This document shows positions 15,801 through 21,961 of a stretch of 21,972 bases of DNA, in pieces. The stretch comes from Acidobacteriota bacterium (lineage in GTDB: Bacteria; Acidobacteriota; Blastocatellia; Pyrinomonadales; Pyrinomonadaceae), in contig JAEWBM010000153.1 in the NCBI GenBank assembly GCA_023391155.1, forward strand, positions 1-21,972, read 5' to 3'. Both the position numbers and the translations under genes were made by a program. The notes below the pieces were generated by a model. It saw only the letters and a list, made by a program, of their open reading frames with translations, had not been told where the DNA came from and did not search any database. Positions within the stretch are counted from its first letter, which is position 1. Each line of letters starts with the position of its first letter.

Positions 15801-16409
15801 AAGGAAAAGGCGTCGCTCGGGTTTTACCTTTCCGCGCATCCGTTGGATGATTACAAATCGATTTTGAAGAGCCTGGGGATCCGCAATATCGCGGATTACG
15901 AGAACATCACTAACGGTCAGCAAATGCTGGTGGCGGGGGTAGTTTCCGGCCTGCAGGTCAGATGGAGCAAGAAGGGTAACCGATTTGCTCAGTTTCATAT
16001 CGAGGACCAATCGACGGGGTTGCGGTGCCTGATGTGGGGCGAGGAGTTCGGCAAGTATGCGGATGCGATCGAGAACGATCAGCTATTGATCGTAGAAGGC
16101 AAGATCAAATCGAACGACGGGCAGGATACGATCCTGATGGCTGCGGCGGTTAGGTCCCTGACCGAGGCGGTTTCGAAGAACGCCAGGGCGCTTAAGATCA
16201 CGCTGCCAAAGGGCGATTATGACGAGCAGTATTTCCAGGACCTTTGCTCAGTTCTCAGTTCGTCACCGGGACGATGCGAGGTGCACATCAAGTTCCCCGT
16301 CGGTGACGTCGTGACGGAGCTTAGGTCCGGGCCGATGCGTGTCGAAGGCTCGCGAAAGCTGGAAAAGGAATTGCGAAGTAGGGGATGCAATGTAGATTGG
16401 ATACTCTAA
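12885..16409 (+). CDS. dnaE: DNA polymerase III alpha subunit
   Basis: The replicative polymerase of the DnaE class, 1174 residues. An N-terminal PHP domain opens with HLHLHSDYSLLQG (13-25). The palm carries the catalytic aspartates in PDIDIDF (D426/D428/D430 region) and the third in KMDFLGLTTL (D582). A helix-hairpin-helix area follows (near 830-870), then QSGLF at 943-947, which fits the sliding-clamp-binding pattern, and an OB-fold (about 1008-1100, VAGVVSGLQVRWSKKGNRFA). No intein or exonuclease insertion is seen, so it is DnaE rather than PolC. PHP metal-site residues are at least partly kept (H13, H15, D19, H17); whether the site is active cannot be judged. accA follows after 4 bases. 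Confidence 0.97.
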   Translation: MDPLNFNDRDFVHLHLHSDYSLLQGAIQLGALATKLTELGMKACAVTDYGNMYAAISFYKQMKSAGVRPIIGYEAHVASGSRFDRSNTVEVGEKPFYSLILLATSMEGYENLVHISSAAFTEGLHHKPRVDKELLAKHSGGLIALSGGSKGAVWHYLESGNLEKARNYAAEISDIFGPDNFYLEIEDHGIPEQKEVVKKIVSMARLAGTPVVATNNAHYLTREDARAHEVLLCIGEGRTMTDPTHPSLPNDTYYVRTAEEMWELFGDEYPDALTNTLKIAERCELELAVGDGNLTLPVFPIPEESGCKTIDEYFEQVTRVGFEARKRDVLDPMAADGTLKRSFDDYEHRLKLEIEIIERMGYSGYFLIVWDFINYAVKRGIPVGPGRGSAAGSLVAYSLGITGIDPLQYDLFFERFLNPERISMPDIDIDFCIRGRGEVIRHVSDFYGRDSVCQIITFGTMASKAAIKDVGRALNMPLGDVEKIAKLIPPPFRGRITSISKAIKDVKELREAMAANPKVNELIDLALRIEGCARHTSVHAAGVVISPKPLHEIVPVAISAKNELTSQYPMGDLEKVGMLKMDFLGLTTLTIISDCLEALKEKTGTTIDWSEVPLNDRKTMELFGEGKTDAVFQFESSGMQEICRRLKPKELEDLSALNALYRPGPIDGGMIEEFILRHRGEKDVSYLVPEMEEILKNTFGVLVYQEQIMQIAQKLAGYSLGDADLMRRAMGKKKPEEMAPHEIKFIEGAVERGIEKKKAKEIFDLMAKFADYGFNRSHSIAYAYVAFQTAYLKAHYPAYFYAAVLSHEADDSAKVYKYSNELRGLGLNLLPPDVNESDEGFTPGDGSVRFGLSAIKGMGSAAAKAIIEARKDGRFTSLYDFVSRVDHTAINRKSMESLAAAGAFDSMKPETEPVNVWRAKTYAAIDDALAFGQNAWNDKVRGQSGLFGGPAESVASASLPDVDGWSQAEMSAKEKASLGFYLSAHPLDDYKSILKSLGIRNIADYENITNGQQMLVAGVVSGLQVRWSKKGNRFAQFHIEDQSTGLRCLMWGEEFGKYADAIENDQLLIVEGKIKSNDGQDTILMAAAVRSLTEAVSKNARALKITLPKGDYDEQYFQDLCSVLSSSPGRCEVHIKFPVGDVVTELRSGPMRVEGSRKLEKELRSRGCNVDWIL
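12940..12968 (-). promoter_or_regulatory. Predicted miaB promoter inside the 5' end of dnaE
   Basis: On the minus strand TTGGAT (12963-12968), a 17-base spacer and a perfect TATAAT (12940-12945) lie about 70 bases upstream of the miaB ATG. The -35 box matches only TTG of the consensus, so confidence is moderate. The resulting leader would be antisense to the dnaE translation start. Confidence 0.5.
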
Positions 16410-16413
16410 AGAC

Positions 16414-17259
16414 ATGACAGAAACTGCAGCAGTAAAGACCGCTTTTGACCGGGTGCTGAACGCTCGGCATCCGGACCGCCCGTATTCGAAAGACCTATTC
16501 AATTCGGTTTTCGAGGGCTTTATCGAGGTGCACGGGGATCGCCGATACGCGGATGATGCGGCCTTGATCACCGGATTCGCACGTCTCGGAGATCGTGAGG
16601 TCGCCGTTATCGGCCAGCAAAAAGGCCGGGACACAAAACAGCGTCAAGTGCGGAATTTCGGTATGCCAAAGCCTGAGGGCTATCGCAAAGCACTAAGGGT
16701 TATGAAGCTCGCGGAAAAATTTCGCCGGCCGATCGTTACCTTTATTGACACGCCGGGCGCGTATCCGGGCATCGATGCAGAGGAACGCGGTCAGGCCGAG
16801 GCGATCGCTTTTAACCTGCGTGAGATGGCCGGGCTGCGGGTGCCGATCATCGTCGTGGTACTGGGCGAAGGCGGTTCGGGGGGCGCGTTGGCGATCGGCA
16901 TCGGCGACCGGGTCCTAATGATGGAGAACGCGGTTTACTCGGTGATCTCGCCGGAAGGCTGCGCCGCAATTTTGTGGAAAGATGCGGCGAAGGCGAGCGA
17001 TGCGGCAGCCTGCCTGCGATTGACGGCCGATGACTTGAAAGAATTTGGCCTGGTAGATGAGATAGTCGCGGAACCGGAGGACTGGCGGATCGAAATGAGC
17101 GACGGCGAGATCGTTAAGGATGAACCGAAGTTTCGCGGAATAGCCGAGACTTTGGCTCGAGCGATCGAGCGGCACCTGACCGAACTTGAGAAATTGGAAC
17201 CGGAAGCTCTGGTGAAAGAGAGATACGGGAAGTTTCGTAAGATGGGAGCTTGGGTGTGA
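16414..17259 (+). CDS. accA: Acetyl-CoA carboxylase carboxyltransferase alpha subunit, short form
   Basis: AccA with AccD transfers the carboxyl group from carboxybiotin to acetyl-CoA, giving malonyl-CoA for fatty-acid synthesis. The 281-residue product contains ARHPDRPY (17-24), GDRRYADD (41-48), GQQKGRDTK (67-75), FGMPKPEGYRKA (82-93), FIDTPGAYPG (110-119), GEGGSGGALAIG (151-162) and YSVISPEGCAAILWK (175-189), so the catalytic core is intact. Compared with E. coli AccA (about 319 residues) the roughly 45-residue helical N-terminal region is missing, and there is no room for it before the dnaE stop. The C-terminal region carries a longer EPEDWRIEMSDGEIVKDEPK segment. accD is not in the window. 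It lies 4 bases after dnaE and is probably co-transcribed. Confidence 0.93.
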   Translation: MTETAAVKTAFDRVLNARHPDRPYSKDLFNSVFEGFIEVHGDRRYADDAALITGFARLGDREVAVIGQQKGRDTKQRQVRNFGMPKPEGYRKALRVMKLAEKFRRPIVTFIDTPGAYPGIDAEERGQAEAIAFNLREMAGLRVPIIVVVLGEGGSGGALAIGIGDRVLMMENAVYSVISPEGCAAILWKDAAKASDAAACLRLTADDLKEFGLVDEIVAEPEDWRIEMSDGEIVKDEPKFRGIAETLARAIERHLTELEKLEPEALVKERYGKFRKMGAWV

Positions 17260-17265
17260 TAAAGA

Positions 17266-17287
17266 AGGGCGGCCTGGTGGCCGCCCT
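17266..17287. terminator. Bidirectional terminator between accA and ssb
   Basis: A perfect 9-bp GC-rich stem (AGGGCGGCC with its complement) encloses the loop TGGT, just past the accA stop and just past the convergent ssb stop. On the minus strand it is followed by TCTTTAT, on the plus strand by CTCAGATCT, so it probably serves ssb better than accA. Confidence 0.75.
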
Positions 17288-17294
17288 CTCAGAT

Positions 17295-17753
17295 CTAGAA
17301 TGGGATATCGTCATCGGCCGCGGCCGCACGAGAGTTATCTTGGGCCGGGGCTTCGTTGTTTGCGGGGCCCGCAAACTCGGCTTCGCCGGAGGAACTGCCG
17401 CCTGACTCCTGACCGCCGCCGTCGCCGCGTCCGCCGAGAAACTGCATATCGGTGCCTTGCACCTGAAGGGTCTGACGCGTGTTGCCGTCGCGGTCGGTCC
17501 ACTCCTCAAGGCTCAGACGGCCCTCAATGTAAACCTGGCGGCCTTTTGAGAGGTATTTCGCGGCATTTTCAGCCTGCTGCCGCCAGAGCGTGACACGAAA
17601 CCAAGTGGCGACCTCTTGAAATTCGCCGGATTTATCGCGTTTGCGCTCGTTTGTAGCGATCGAAAAATCGCAGACGGCAACGCCCTGAGGGGTGTATCGA
17701 AGTTCGGGATCGCGGCCGAGGTTGCCGACGAGGATGATTTTATTGAAAGACAT
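17295..17753 (-). CDS. ssb: Single-stranded DNA-binding protein
   Basis: SSB protects single-stranded DNA and recruits repair and replication proteins. The 152-residue product has the N-terminal OB-fold (about 1-105; NKIILVGNLGRDPELRYTPQG, TWFRVTLWRQQAENAAKYL, KGRQVYIEGRL), a Gly/Ser/Glu-rich flexible linker (about 107-145) and the acidic tip DDDIPF that binds partners such as RecO, which is also encoded in this window. The TPQG and FRVTLW features are standard. A possible promoter lies about 50 bases upstream. No strong Shine-Dalgarno sequence is seen; GGAG lies too far (14 bases). Confidence 0.96.
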   Translation of the reverse strand: MSFNKIILVGNLGRDPELRYTPQGVAVCDFSIATNERKRDKSGEFQEVATWFRVTLWRQQAENAAKYLSKGRQVYIEGRLSLEEWTDRDGNTRQTLQVQGTDMQFLGGRGDGGGQESGGSSSGEAEFAGPANNEAPAQDNSRAAAADDDIPF

Positions 17754-17802
17754 TTATACTTATTATTCTCCGTGGGTTTAGTGAATTTAGAAAACTTTCG
17801 GG

Positions 17803-17832
17803 ATATTACATTCATCAATCTATAGCGGTCAA
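17803..17832 (-). promoter_or_regulatory. Possible ssb promoter
   Basis: On the minus strand TTGACC (17827-17832, 5 of 6), an 18-base spacer and TAATAT (17803-17808, 4 of 6) lie about 50 bases upstream of the ssb ATG. The spacing is slightly long. The remaining bases of this 124-base gap contain no other obvious element. Confidence 0.45.
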
Positions 17833-17877
17833 GTTTGAGATGATAGAATCTTTGCCGGCCCGATTTTTATCGCCTGT

Positions 17878-18984
17878 ATGTTCAATTTCGCCAAGCATTT
17901 GAGCCCACAAACCGTCAGCTTGTGCCTGACGGCGCTGGCGATTTTGGCGACGGCCGCTGCGGGTAACGGACAGGAGGCGGCTCCCGAACAGCCATTCGTT
18001 AAGTGCTGGGAGATCCCGACAGCGACACGCCTGGTGACGGAGCCCGTTACTGACAACGGGACAGTTTTTCTGGCGGAGCTGGGAGGGGTAGTGCGAGCGG
18101 TGGATTCGCACACCGGCGGGACGTTGTGGGTCACAGAGCTTGGCGGGAATGTCGTGTCAAATCTGCTTGTCGACGACGGTAGGGTATTCGCCGTTACCAC
18201 TCCTGTGGGAGCAAACGGCGATTCGCAGATCAGGGCTATCGACGCGGGCTCAGGCGTGGTGGGGAAAACCGCACGGGTCGAAAAGATGCAGGGCGGATTT
18301 CTGATGCCGGCGGATGCGAGGATCATTGTGGTCAGCGATGGCGGTAGGGTTGTTTCATTCTCGAAAGATCTCAGCTCGACGCATTGGTCCGTTGCCGCCG
18401 GAGGCAAGGTCGTCGGGCGGCCGGACATTGGGCATGGACGAGTGGCCGCGGCATTCGATTCGGGCCGGCTGATCATGTTAGATCTAGCCGATGGCCGAGA
18501 AGTGCTCAACTTCCCTGTAGAGGCGAAGCCGACCGGCGTAGTCGCGGTCGGGCCCGAATCGGTCATCGCAGGCGATGTCGCCGGCAACATTTTTCGGCTG
18601 GAAGGGGGCAAGGTTGTTTGGAGCCTAAAGACCGGAGCCTCGATAAGCCATTTATTGCATTTTGGCGACGAAGGTGTCGTTGCCGCATCGCTCGACAACT
18701 TTGTATATTTGATCGACCCGAAAAGCGGGCGTGTTCAGTGGCGTAAGCGGAACGCAGGGCGGATCACCCATCGGCCGCTTAGCACCGACCGTTATCTTTT
18801 TAGTGCCGCCGTGGGTGAGAGCCAGGTGCAGGTAACAGACTCTGCAGGTAAATCGGTGAACGTGGTAGAGCTGGGCGAAGGAAATTACGTTGTTCAGGCC
18901 CCGGCAATTTCGATCGGGGGATACCTGATAGTCACGATGCCCGATGCGATCGCGGCATTCAGCAACGCCAGCTGCGGAAAATGA
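17878..18984 (+). CDS. Exported PQQ-like beta-propeller repeat protein
   Basis: A 368-residue protein with an N-terminal signal peptide (hydrophobic core about 13-27, then AAAGNGQ) and repeated blade motifs: GVVRAVDSHTGGTLW (70-84), RLIMLDLADGREVLNF, GNIFRLEGGKVVWSL and NFVYLIDPKSGRVQWR. This is the PQQ_2/BamB-like repeat, with strand, turn and a W/V-rich strand. It need not bind PQQ: the catalytic residues of quinoprotein dehydrogenases are not seen. BamB, the outer-membrane assembly lipoprotein, has the same fold, but no lipobox was found, so I do not call it BamB. No Shine-Dalgarno sequence precedes the ATG, so the start is less certain. A strong terminator follows at once. Confidence 0.8.
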   Translation: MFNFAKHLSPQTVSLCLTALAILATAAAGNGQEAAPEQPFVKCWEIPTATRLVTEPVTDNGTVFLAELGGVVRAVDSHTGGTLWVTELGGNVVSNLLVDDGRVFAVTTPVGANGDSQIRAIDAGSGVVGKTARVEKMQGGFLMPADARIIVVSDGGRVVSFSKDLSSTHWSVAAGGKVVGRPDIGHGRVAAAFDSGRLIMLDLADGREVLNFPVEAKPTGVVAVGPESVIAGDVAGNIFRLEGGKVVWSLKTGASISHLLHFGDEGVVAASLDNFVYLIDPKSGRVQWRKRNAGRITHRPLSTDRYLFSAAVGESQVQVTDSAGKSVNVVELGEGNYVVQAPAISIGGYLIVTMPDAIAAFSNASCGK

Positions 18985-18985
18985 A

Positions 18986-19012
18986 AAGCGGCACCTGTTG
19001 CAGGTGCCGCTT
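18986..19012. terminator. Bidirectional terminator between the propeller gene and the YdcH gene
   Basis: A 12-bp perfect stem (AAGCGGCACCTG with its complement) has a 3-base loop TTG. On the plus strand it is followed by GAAAATCTTTTTG, on the minus strand by TTCATTTTCC. It begins inside or immediately at the propeller stop and serves both convergent genes. Confidence 0.85.
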
Positions 19013-19035
19013 GAAAATCTTTTTGTTCGTCTATG

Positions 19036-19266
19036 CTAGTGCGAAACTTCGTAATCGTGCATCATGGCATAGATCTCGTCTTTGACCAATAATTTCTTCT
19101 TCTTAAGTGTGGATTCTTCGACCTGTTCGTCGTCGTTGGGATAGGTGAGTGCAGAGAGCTCATTGAGCCTTTCTTCGTAACTTTGATGCCGGTTGACCAA
19201 CTCTTTGAAGGCCGGATTGCTCTTTAGGAGCTCATCCCTCACCGGATCAGGTGTTGACATGTCCAT
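19036..19266 (-). CDS. YdcH/DUF465 family small protein
   Basis: A 76-residue charged helical protein. NPAFKELVNRHQSYEERLNEL (17-37) and the TLKKKKLLVKDEIYAMM segment (53-69) match the DUF465 (PF04325, YdcH) plan: two helices around a short loop, the second with a Lys-rich LKKKKLxLKDEI motif. The family has no established function. The start ATG at 19266 is chosen; a second ATG two codons later is possible, as GAGGGA lies 9-10 bases before the first. A good sigma-70-like promoter lies about 76 bases upstream of the start. It is a single-gene unit ending at a shared terminator. Confidence 0.85.
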   Translation of the reverse strand: MDMSTPDPVRDELLKSNPAFKELVNRHQSYEERLNELSALTYPNDDEQVEESTLKKKKLLVKDEIYAMMHDYEVSH

Positions 19267-19341
19267 AGCGTTTATTCCCTCACTTATTCAGTTTTCACCG
19301 CCCGACGGGGCCGCTCATTCGGTTAAATCGGGCGTAGGTTA

Positions 19342-19370
19342 ATTCTAGTTTAATTTTATTCGCATTTCAA
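19342..19370 (-). promoter_or_regulatory. Predicted sigma-70-type promoter of the YdcH gene
   Basis: On the minus strand TTGAAA (19365-19370, 5 of 6), a 17-base spacer and TAGAAT (19342-19347, 5 of 6). Transcription would start near 19335, leaving a leader of about 70 bases. The same -10 box and spacing are seen before metK. Confidence 0.7.
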
Positions 19371-19388
19371 GCATTTGATGATTCCCCG

Positions 19389-19856
19389 TTATTGGGGCAA
19401 ATTACACATCATCAGAATGCCGTCTTCGGCCGGGTCGGAATACAAGGCTGGACGCGTGGCGGCCGTTTCAAAGTCGTATTTCCGATAGAATTTGATGGCG
19501 GATTGATTCGATGCCCGGACTTCAAGCCAGATCTTCTCGACATTTCGAGAGCGGCACCATTCGATAAACGGGTCCATCAGCAAACGGCCGAGGGAGCGGC
19601 CGTGGTATTCAGGGAGGACGGCTATGTTGAGCAGTTCTGCATCCGGGCCGGTTCCCTGTCCGGGGACAGAGCGTGCGACCAAGAATCCGGTGTGTTCACC
19701 TTCCGGGGCGAAAAGCGATAGTGAAAACGACTCTGATTCCCCAAGATGGGCACGGAATCCGGCCTCGGTCCATTCACATAGCCCTGTGCGGTCTGCGATC
19801 TCGATGGCGGTGAGGATGTCGCCGGGATGCATCTGTCTAACGGTGAAGTCCTTCAT
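19389..19856 (-). CDS. rimI: Ribosomal-protein-S18-alanine N-acetyltransferase-like GNAT protein
   Basis: A 155-residue GNAT acetyltransferase. The acetyl-CoA-binding block ELLNIAVLPEYHGRSLGRLL (74-93), the LEVRASNQSAIKFYRKYDFE segment (111-130) and an aromatic C-terminus are those of RimI, which acetylates the N-terminus of ribosomal protein S18. Its start overlaps the tsaB stop (TAATG), and tsaB-rimI pairing is a common arrangement that supports the name. Divergence from E. coli RimI is visible (no QGxG-type tip, here GRSLGR), so the acetylated target could differ. An unusual insert GQGTGPDA lies just before the acetyl-CoA block. Confidence 0.82.
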   Translation of the reverse strand: MKDFTVRQMHPGDILTAIEIADRTGLCEWTEAGFRAHLGESESFSLSLFAPEGEHTGFLVARSVPGQGTGPDAELLNIAVLPEYHGRSLGRLLMDPFIEWCRSRNVEKIWLEVRASNQSAIKFYRKYDFETAATRPALYSDPAEDGILMMCNLPQ

Positions 19857-20515
19857 TAGAAAAGATTTCGGGCGCGGGCCGGATTGAGCAAATAGAGAGG
19901 GGTGAGATCAGATTCGACCAGGCCATTATTGGCGGCCAAGGCGATCAAAGCTGCGAGTCGATCTGATACAGCAACCGTTTTTATAGTATCGCGTAATGGG
20001 GCTAGGCGACCATCGAGGCCGATGTGGTGGATCACTGTTTCCGTCGCTTTGGTTTTTCGCAGCGCGTCGGCAAGGCCCTCTATCGACCCGACTCGCGGTA
20101 CTGACGCGGCCGTGTCGTTATTAAAGATTTGCCAGGCGATGTCTTCTCTTCCGACGGGCAATGCAGCGATTATGGTATCTTGCGAAGCGCGGGCGGTGGC
20201 CAAGGCCCTTAGGGCCGATACGCCAAATACCTGTATGCCAACGGAGCGGGCCAGGCCGAGAGCGGTTGAGATGCCGACGCGTATGCCGGTGTAACTGCCG
20301 GGGCCGACGGAGACCGCGATCGATGAAAGGTCTTTTAGTGCAACGCCGGAGCTTTTCAGGAGAGCGTCGATCGCGGGGATGAGGCCCGCGGCGCGAGAGA
20401 TCTCAGGGACTCCGGTGAGTTCGGCGACGATCTCGCCGCCGCGCGAAAGCACGAGGCCGCCGCCGCCGATGGCGGTCTCGATGGCGAGAGTCAACTTTTC
20501 ATTGCCGGATGTCAC
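19856..20515 (-). CDS. tsaB: tRNA threonylcarbamoyladenosine biosynthesis protein TsaB
   Basis: TsaB is the non-catalytic partner of TsaD in making t6A37 in tRNAs reading ANN codons. The 219-residue product has the ASKHA-type opening LTLAIETAIGGGGLVL (8-23) and the conserved GPGSYTGIR (71-79) followed by VGISTALGLA. The C-terminus PLYLLNPARARNLF fits the family. The start is a GTG whose last bases overlap the nucleotidyltransferase stop (GTGA), without a visible Shine-Dalgarno sequence, so it relies on coupling. A TTG seven codons later is an alternative. The first strand reads IETA rather than the more common LDTS, a tolerated variation. TsaD and TsaE are not in the window. Confidence 0.92.
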   Translation of the reverse strand: MTSGNEKLTLAIETAIGGGGLVLSRGGEIVAELTGVPEISRAAGLIPAIDALLKSSGVALKDLSSIAVSVGPGSYTGIRVGISTALGLARSVGIQVFGVSALRALATARASQDTIIAALPVGREDIAWQIFNNDTAASVPRVGSIEGLADALRKTKATETVIHHIGLDGRLAPLRDTIKTVAVSDRLAALIALAANNGLVESDLTPLYLLNPARARNLF

Positions 20516-21372
20516 GCTGAGGGGCGTCGGCGAAAAATGGTCGGCACGATCCGTTTCATCGAGGGGCCGATACGTTTTGCGACGCTACCTATTTGATAGC
20601 GGATGCGGGAACCTTCGTCAAATTCGCCCTCGGTTTCGATAGTGGCCTGGATGGGGTTAGGCGGGAGGCGCTTTTTGATCTGCTGTGCGAGAAGCCTAGG
20701 ATGCCGCCAGACGATATGAAGGGGGCGGAGTCGAATGTTAGTGGCCCATTCCTTCTCGACGGCATCGGTTATCCATTTGGGAATGTCGCGTGCCTCGTCG
20801 GCGAAAGGCAGGTCGTCGATCTCGAGGCCGAGGTATTTATGCGCGAGTCCGATGGCGGTGATCACCCATTTGCGGCGGGTCGGCGAGACGACGCCGAAGC
20901 ATTTGTCCCAGTCGAATGTGGCGGGACGGTTCTGAACCGCGTAGTAGATGTCGTAAAGCCGCTCACGATGTTGACCGCCATCGTTCAGCCAATGCACGGC
21001 CAATATTCGAAGGTGGTCCTCAGGGCAAGGCACGCGGATCTCGGTTCCGTCGATGTCGATGGTTTCAGAACGATCGAGGATCTGATCGAATGGCAGCGTG
21101 TCGAGATGGCGAAGTTCGCAGTGGAGATCGATGTTGAGCTTTTGAAGCGCGGGGGTGGTGCGGATCAACTCCTGTGCTTTTGGGTAGTCCTCTTTCGAAA
21201 CGGCAAGGTCGATGTCGCCAAAGGGGCGGAAGTGGTCGTGGGGATAATTACGAACGGTCGTGTAGCCCTTGATGACTACGCCAGGCTTCGAAAGCTCCTT
21301 TATCGCAACAAATAATTCACATAAACTCGCTCCGTATATTTTGAACGTGAATTCACGTATCCCGAGAGTCAT
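20512..21372 (-). CDS. Nucleotidyltransferase family protein (NTP_transf_5-like), short form
   Basis: The open frame begins at 21420, but its first codons form a terminator hairpin, so I place the start at the ATG at 21370-21372, giving 286 residues. The nucleotidyltransferase core is clear: VIKGYTTVRNYPHDHFRPFG then GDIDLAV with the metal-binding aspartates (D53 and D55), and IDLHCEL (81-87), as in PF14907. Relatives usually carry about 100 residues before the VxLKG motif; here only about 32 are present. The catalytic residues are kept, so activity is plausible, but the substrate is unknown. Members of this family occur near RiPP loci, and a PqqD-domain gene lies upstream. The C-terminal third is basic (about 225-286), which could suit nucleic-acid or membrane contact. 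The stop overlaps tsaB. Confidence 0.75.
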   Translation of the reverse strand: MTLGIREFTFKIYGASLCELFVAIKELSKPGVVIKGYTTVRNYPHDHFRPFGDIDLAVSKEDYPKAQELIRTTPALQKLNIDLHCELRHLDTLPFDQILDRSETIDIDGTEIRVPCPEDHLRILAVHWLNDGGQHRERLYDIYYAVQNRPATFDWDKCFGVVSPTRRKWVITAIGLAHKYLGLEIDDLPFADEARDIPKWITDAVEKEWATNIRLRPLHIVWRHPRLLAQQIKKRLPPNPIQATIETEGEFDEGSRIRYQIGSVAKRIGPSMKRIVPTIFRRRPSA

Positions 21373-21392
21373 CGATAGTCCGTTCCAACGAG

Positions 21393-21418
21393 AAAAGGCG
21401 ACTCCAAATGGAGCCGCC
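21393..21418 (-). terminator. Rho-independent terminator after the PqqD-domain gene
   Basis: A 9-bp stem (GGCGGCTCC with GGAGTCGCC, one G-T pair; 21397-21405 with 21410-21418) has the loop ATTT and is followed on the minus strand by TTTTCTC. It lies 24 bases past the PqqD-domain stop and before the nucleotidyltransferase start, so it should reduce expression of the downstream genes. Confidence 0.8.
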
Positions 21419-21442
21419 AACTCTGTTATCGAGAATGATAAG

Positions 21443-21952
21443 CTAACCCTTTTTTGTTTCCGTCCCTCGCAAGGGCGGGTCTACAACACAGAAACCTGCA
21501 ACGGTGTTGCATGTCCCGGAACATGAACCTGTACAGTCCAGGTTATTGATACATGGACACGAAACGCTCGCTAAAGCACTCTGCGGTGCTACCAGCGACG
21601 CGACGATCGGCAAAGCGATCATCGAGGCGAGGCCGATCTTTTTGATGGCTTCGCGGCGTGAGTGGCCGGCAAATTTCGGGGCGGTTTCGGTTTCGAGAAG
21701 TTCGTTCTCGTTGAGTTGGTCGATCGCGAGCCAGACGAGATCTTCGGAGACCTTGGAGCCGGTTTGTGCGGCGACGATGTCGGCGATCGTTGCGATATCG
21801 TTCTTGCCGTCGCACGATCTCCAGACCAAAGCTGCAGTTTCATTCAGGCAGTGGGCCTTGTTAGTTTCAGTGTCGTAAACGAGCACCTCGTTCGGAACGT
21901 CCTGTACAACGAGTCCGTTCTTACGAGCAGTTGGGCATTGCGGGTTTTTCAT
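21443..21952 (-). CDS. PqqD-domain protein fused to an export signal and a Cys-rich tail
   Basis: A 169-residue, three-part protein. Residues about 9-90 form a PqqD-like domain: GLVVQDVPNEVLVYDTETNK, the CLNETAALVWRSCDG signature (35-49) and a C-terminal helix LAIDQLNENELLE. PqqD and related domains bind leader peptides for RiPP-modifying enzymes. Residues 97-130 look like an internal export signal: HSRREAIKKIG (twin-arginine-like, R99-R100), a hydrophobic core about 107-122 and QSALAS with an A-x-A cleavage pattern near 127-129. Residues 131-169 hold six cysteines (C132, C134, C140, C144, C148, C155) in a Gly/Ser/Asn-rich background and a Lys-rich end. GGAGG lies 4 bases before the ATG. It could be a precursor carrying its own recognition domain, or a membrane-anchored chaperone; neither is proven. 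I recall similar fusions in Acidobacteria. Confidence 0.8.
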   Translation of the reverse strand: MKNPQCPTARKNGLVVQDVPNEVLVYDTETNKAHCLNETAALVWRSCDGKNDIATIADIVAAQTGSKVSEDLVWLAIDQLNENELLETETAPKFAGHSRREAIKKIGLASMIALPIVASLVAPQSALASVSCPCINNLDCTGSCSGTCNTVAGFCVVDPPLRGTETKKG

Positions 21953-21956
21953 TTTT

Positions 21957-21961
21957 CCTCC
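21957..21961 (-). promoter_or_regulatory. Ribosome binding site of the PqqD-domain gene
   Basis: GGAGG on the minus strand lies 4 bases before the ATG at 21952, slightly close but strong. The promoter lies beyond the window edge. Confidence 0.7.

Noticed and set aside
17829..18698. A 289-residue minus-strand open frame
   Set aside because: It mirrors the exported propeller gene, is rich in Ser, Thr and Pro, and has no recognisable motif.
17878..18984. BamB outer-membrane assembly lipoprotein
   Set aside because: The fold is similar, but the signal region ends AAAGNGQ with no lipobox cysteine, so the specific name is not supported.
19384..19410. Terminator after rimI
   Set aside because: Only a 4-bp CCCC/GGGG stem with no T run is present, too weak to call.
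21443..21952. Lasso-peptide precursor
   Set aside because: The tail has six cysteines and no typical leader-Thr-core-Gly start with an acidic ring residue, and no lasso cyclase or protease is in the window. The PqqD fusion is better described on its own terms.
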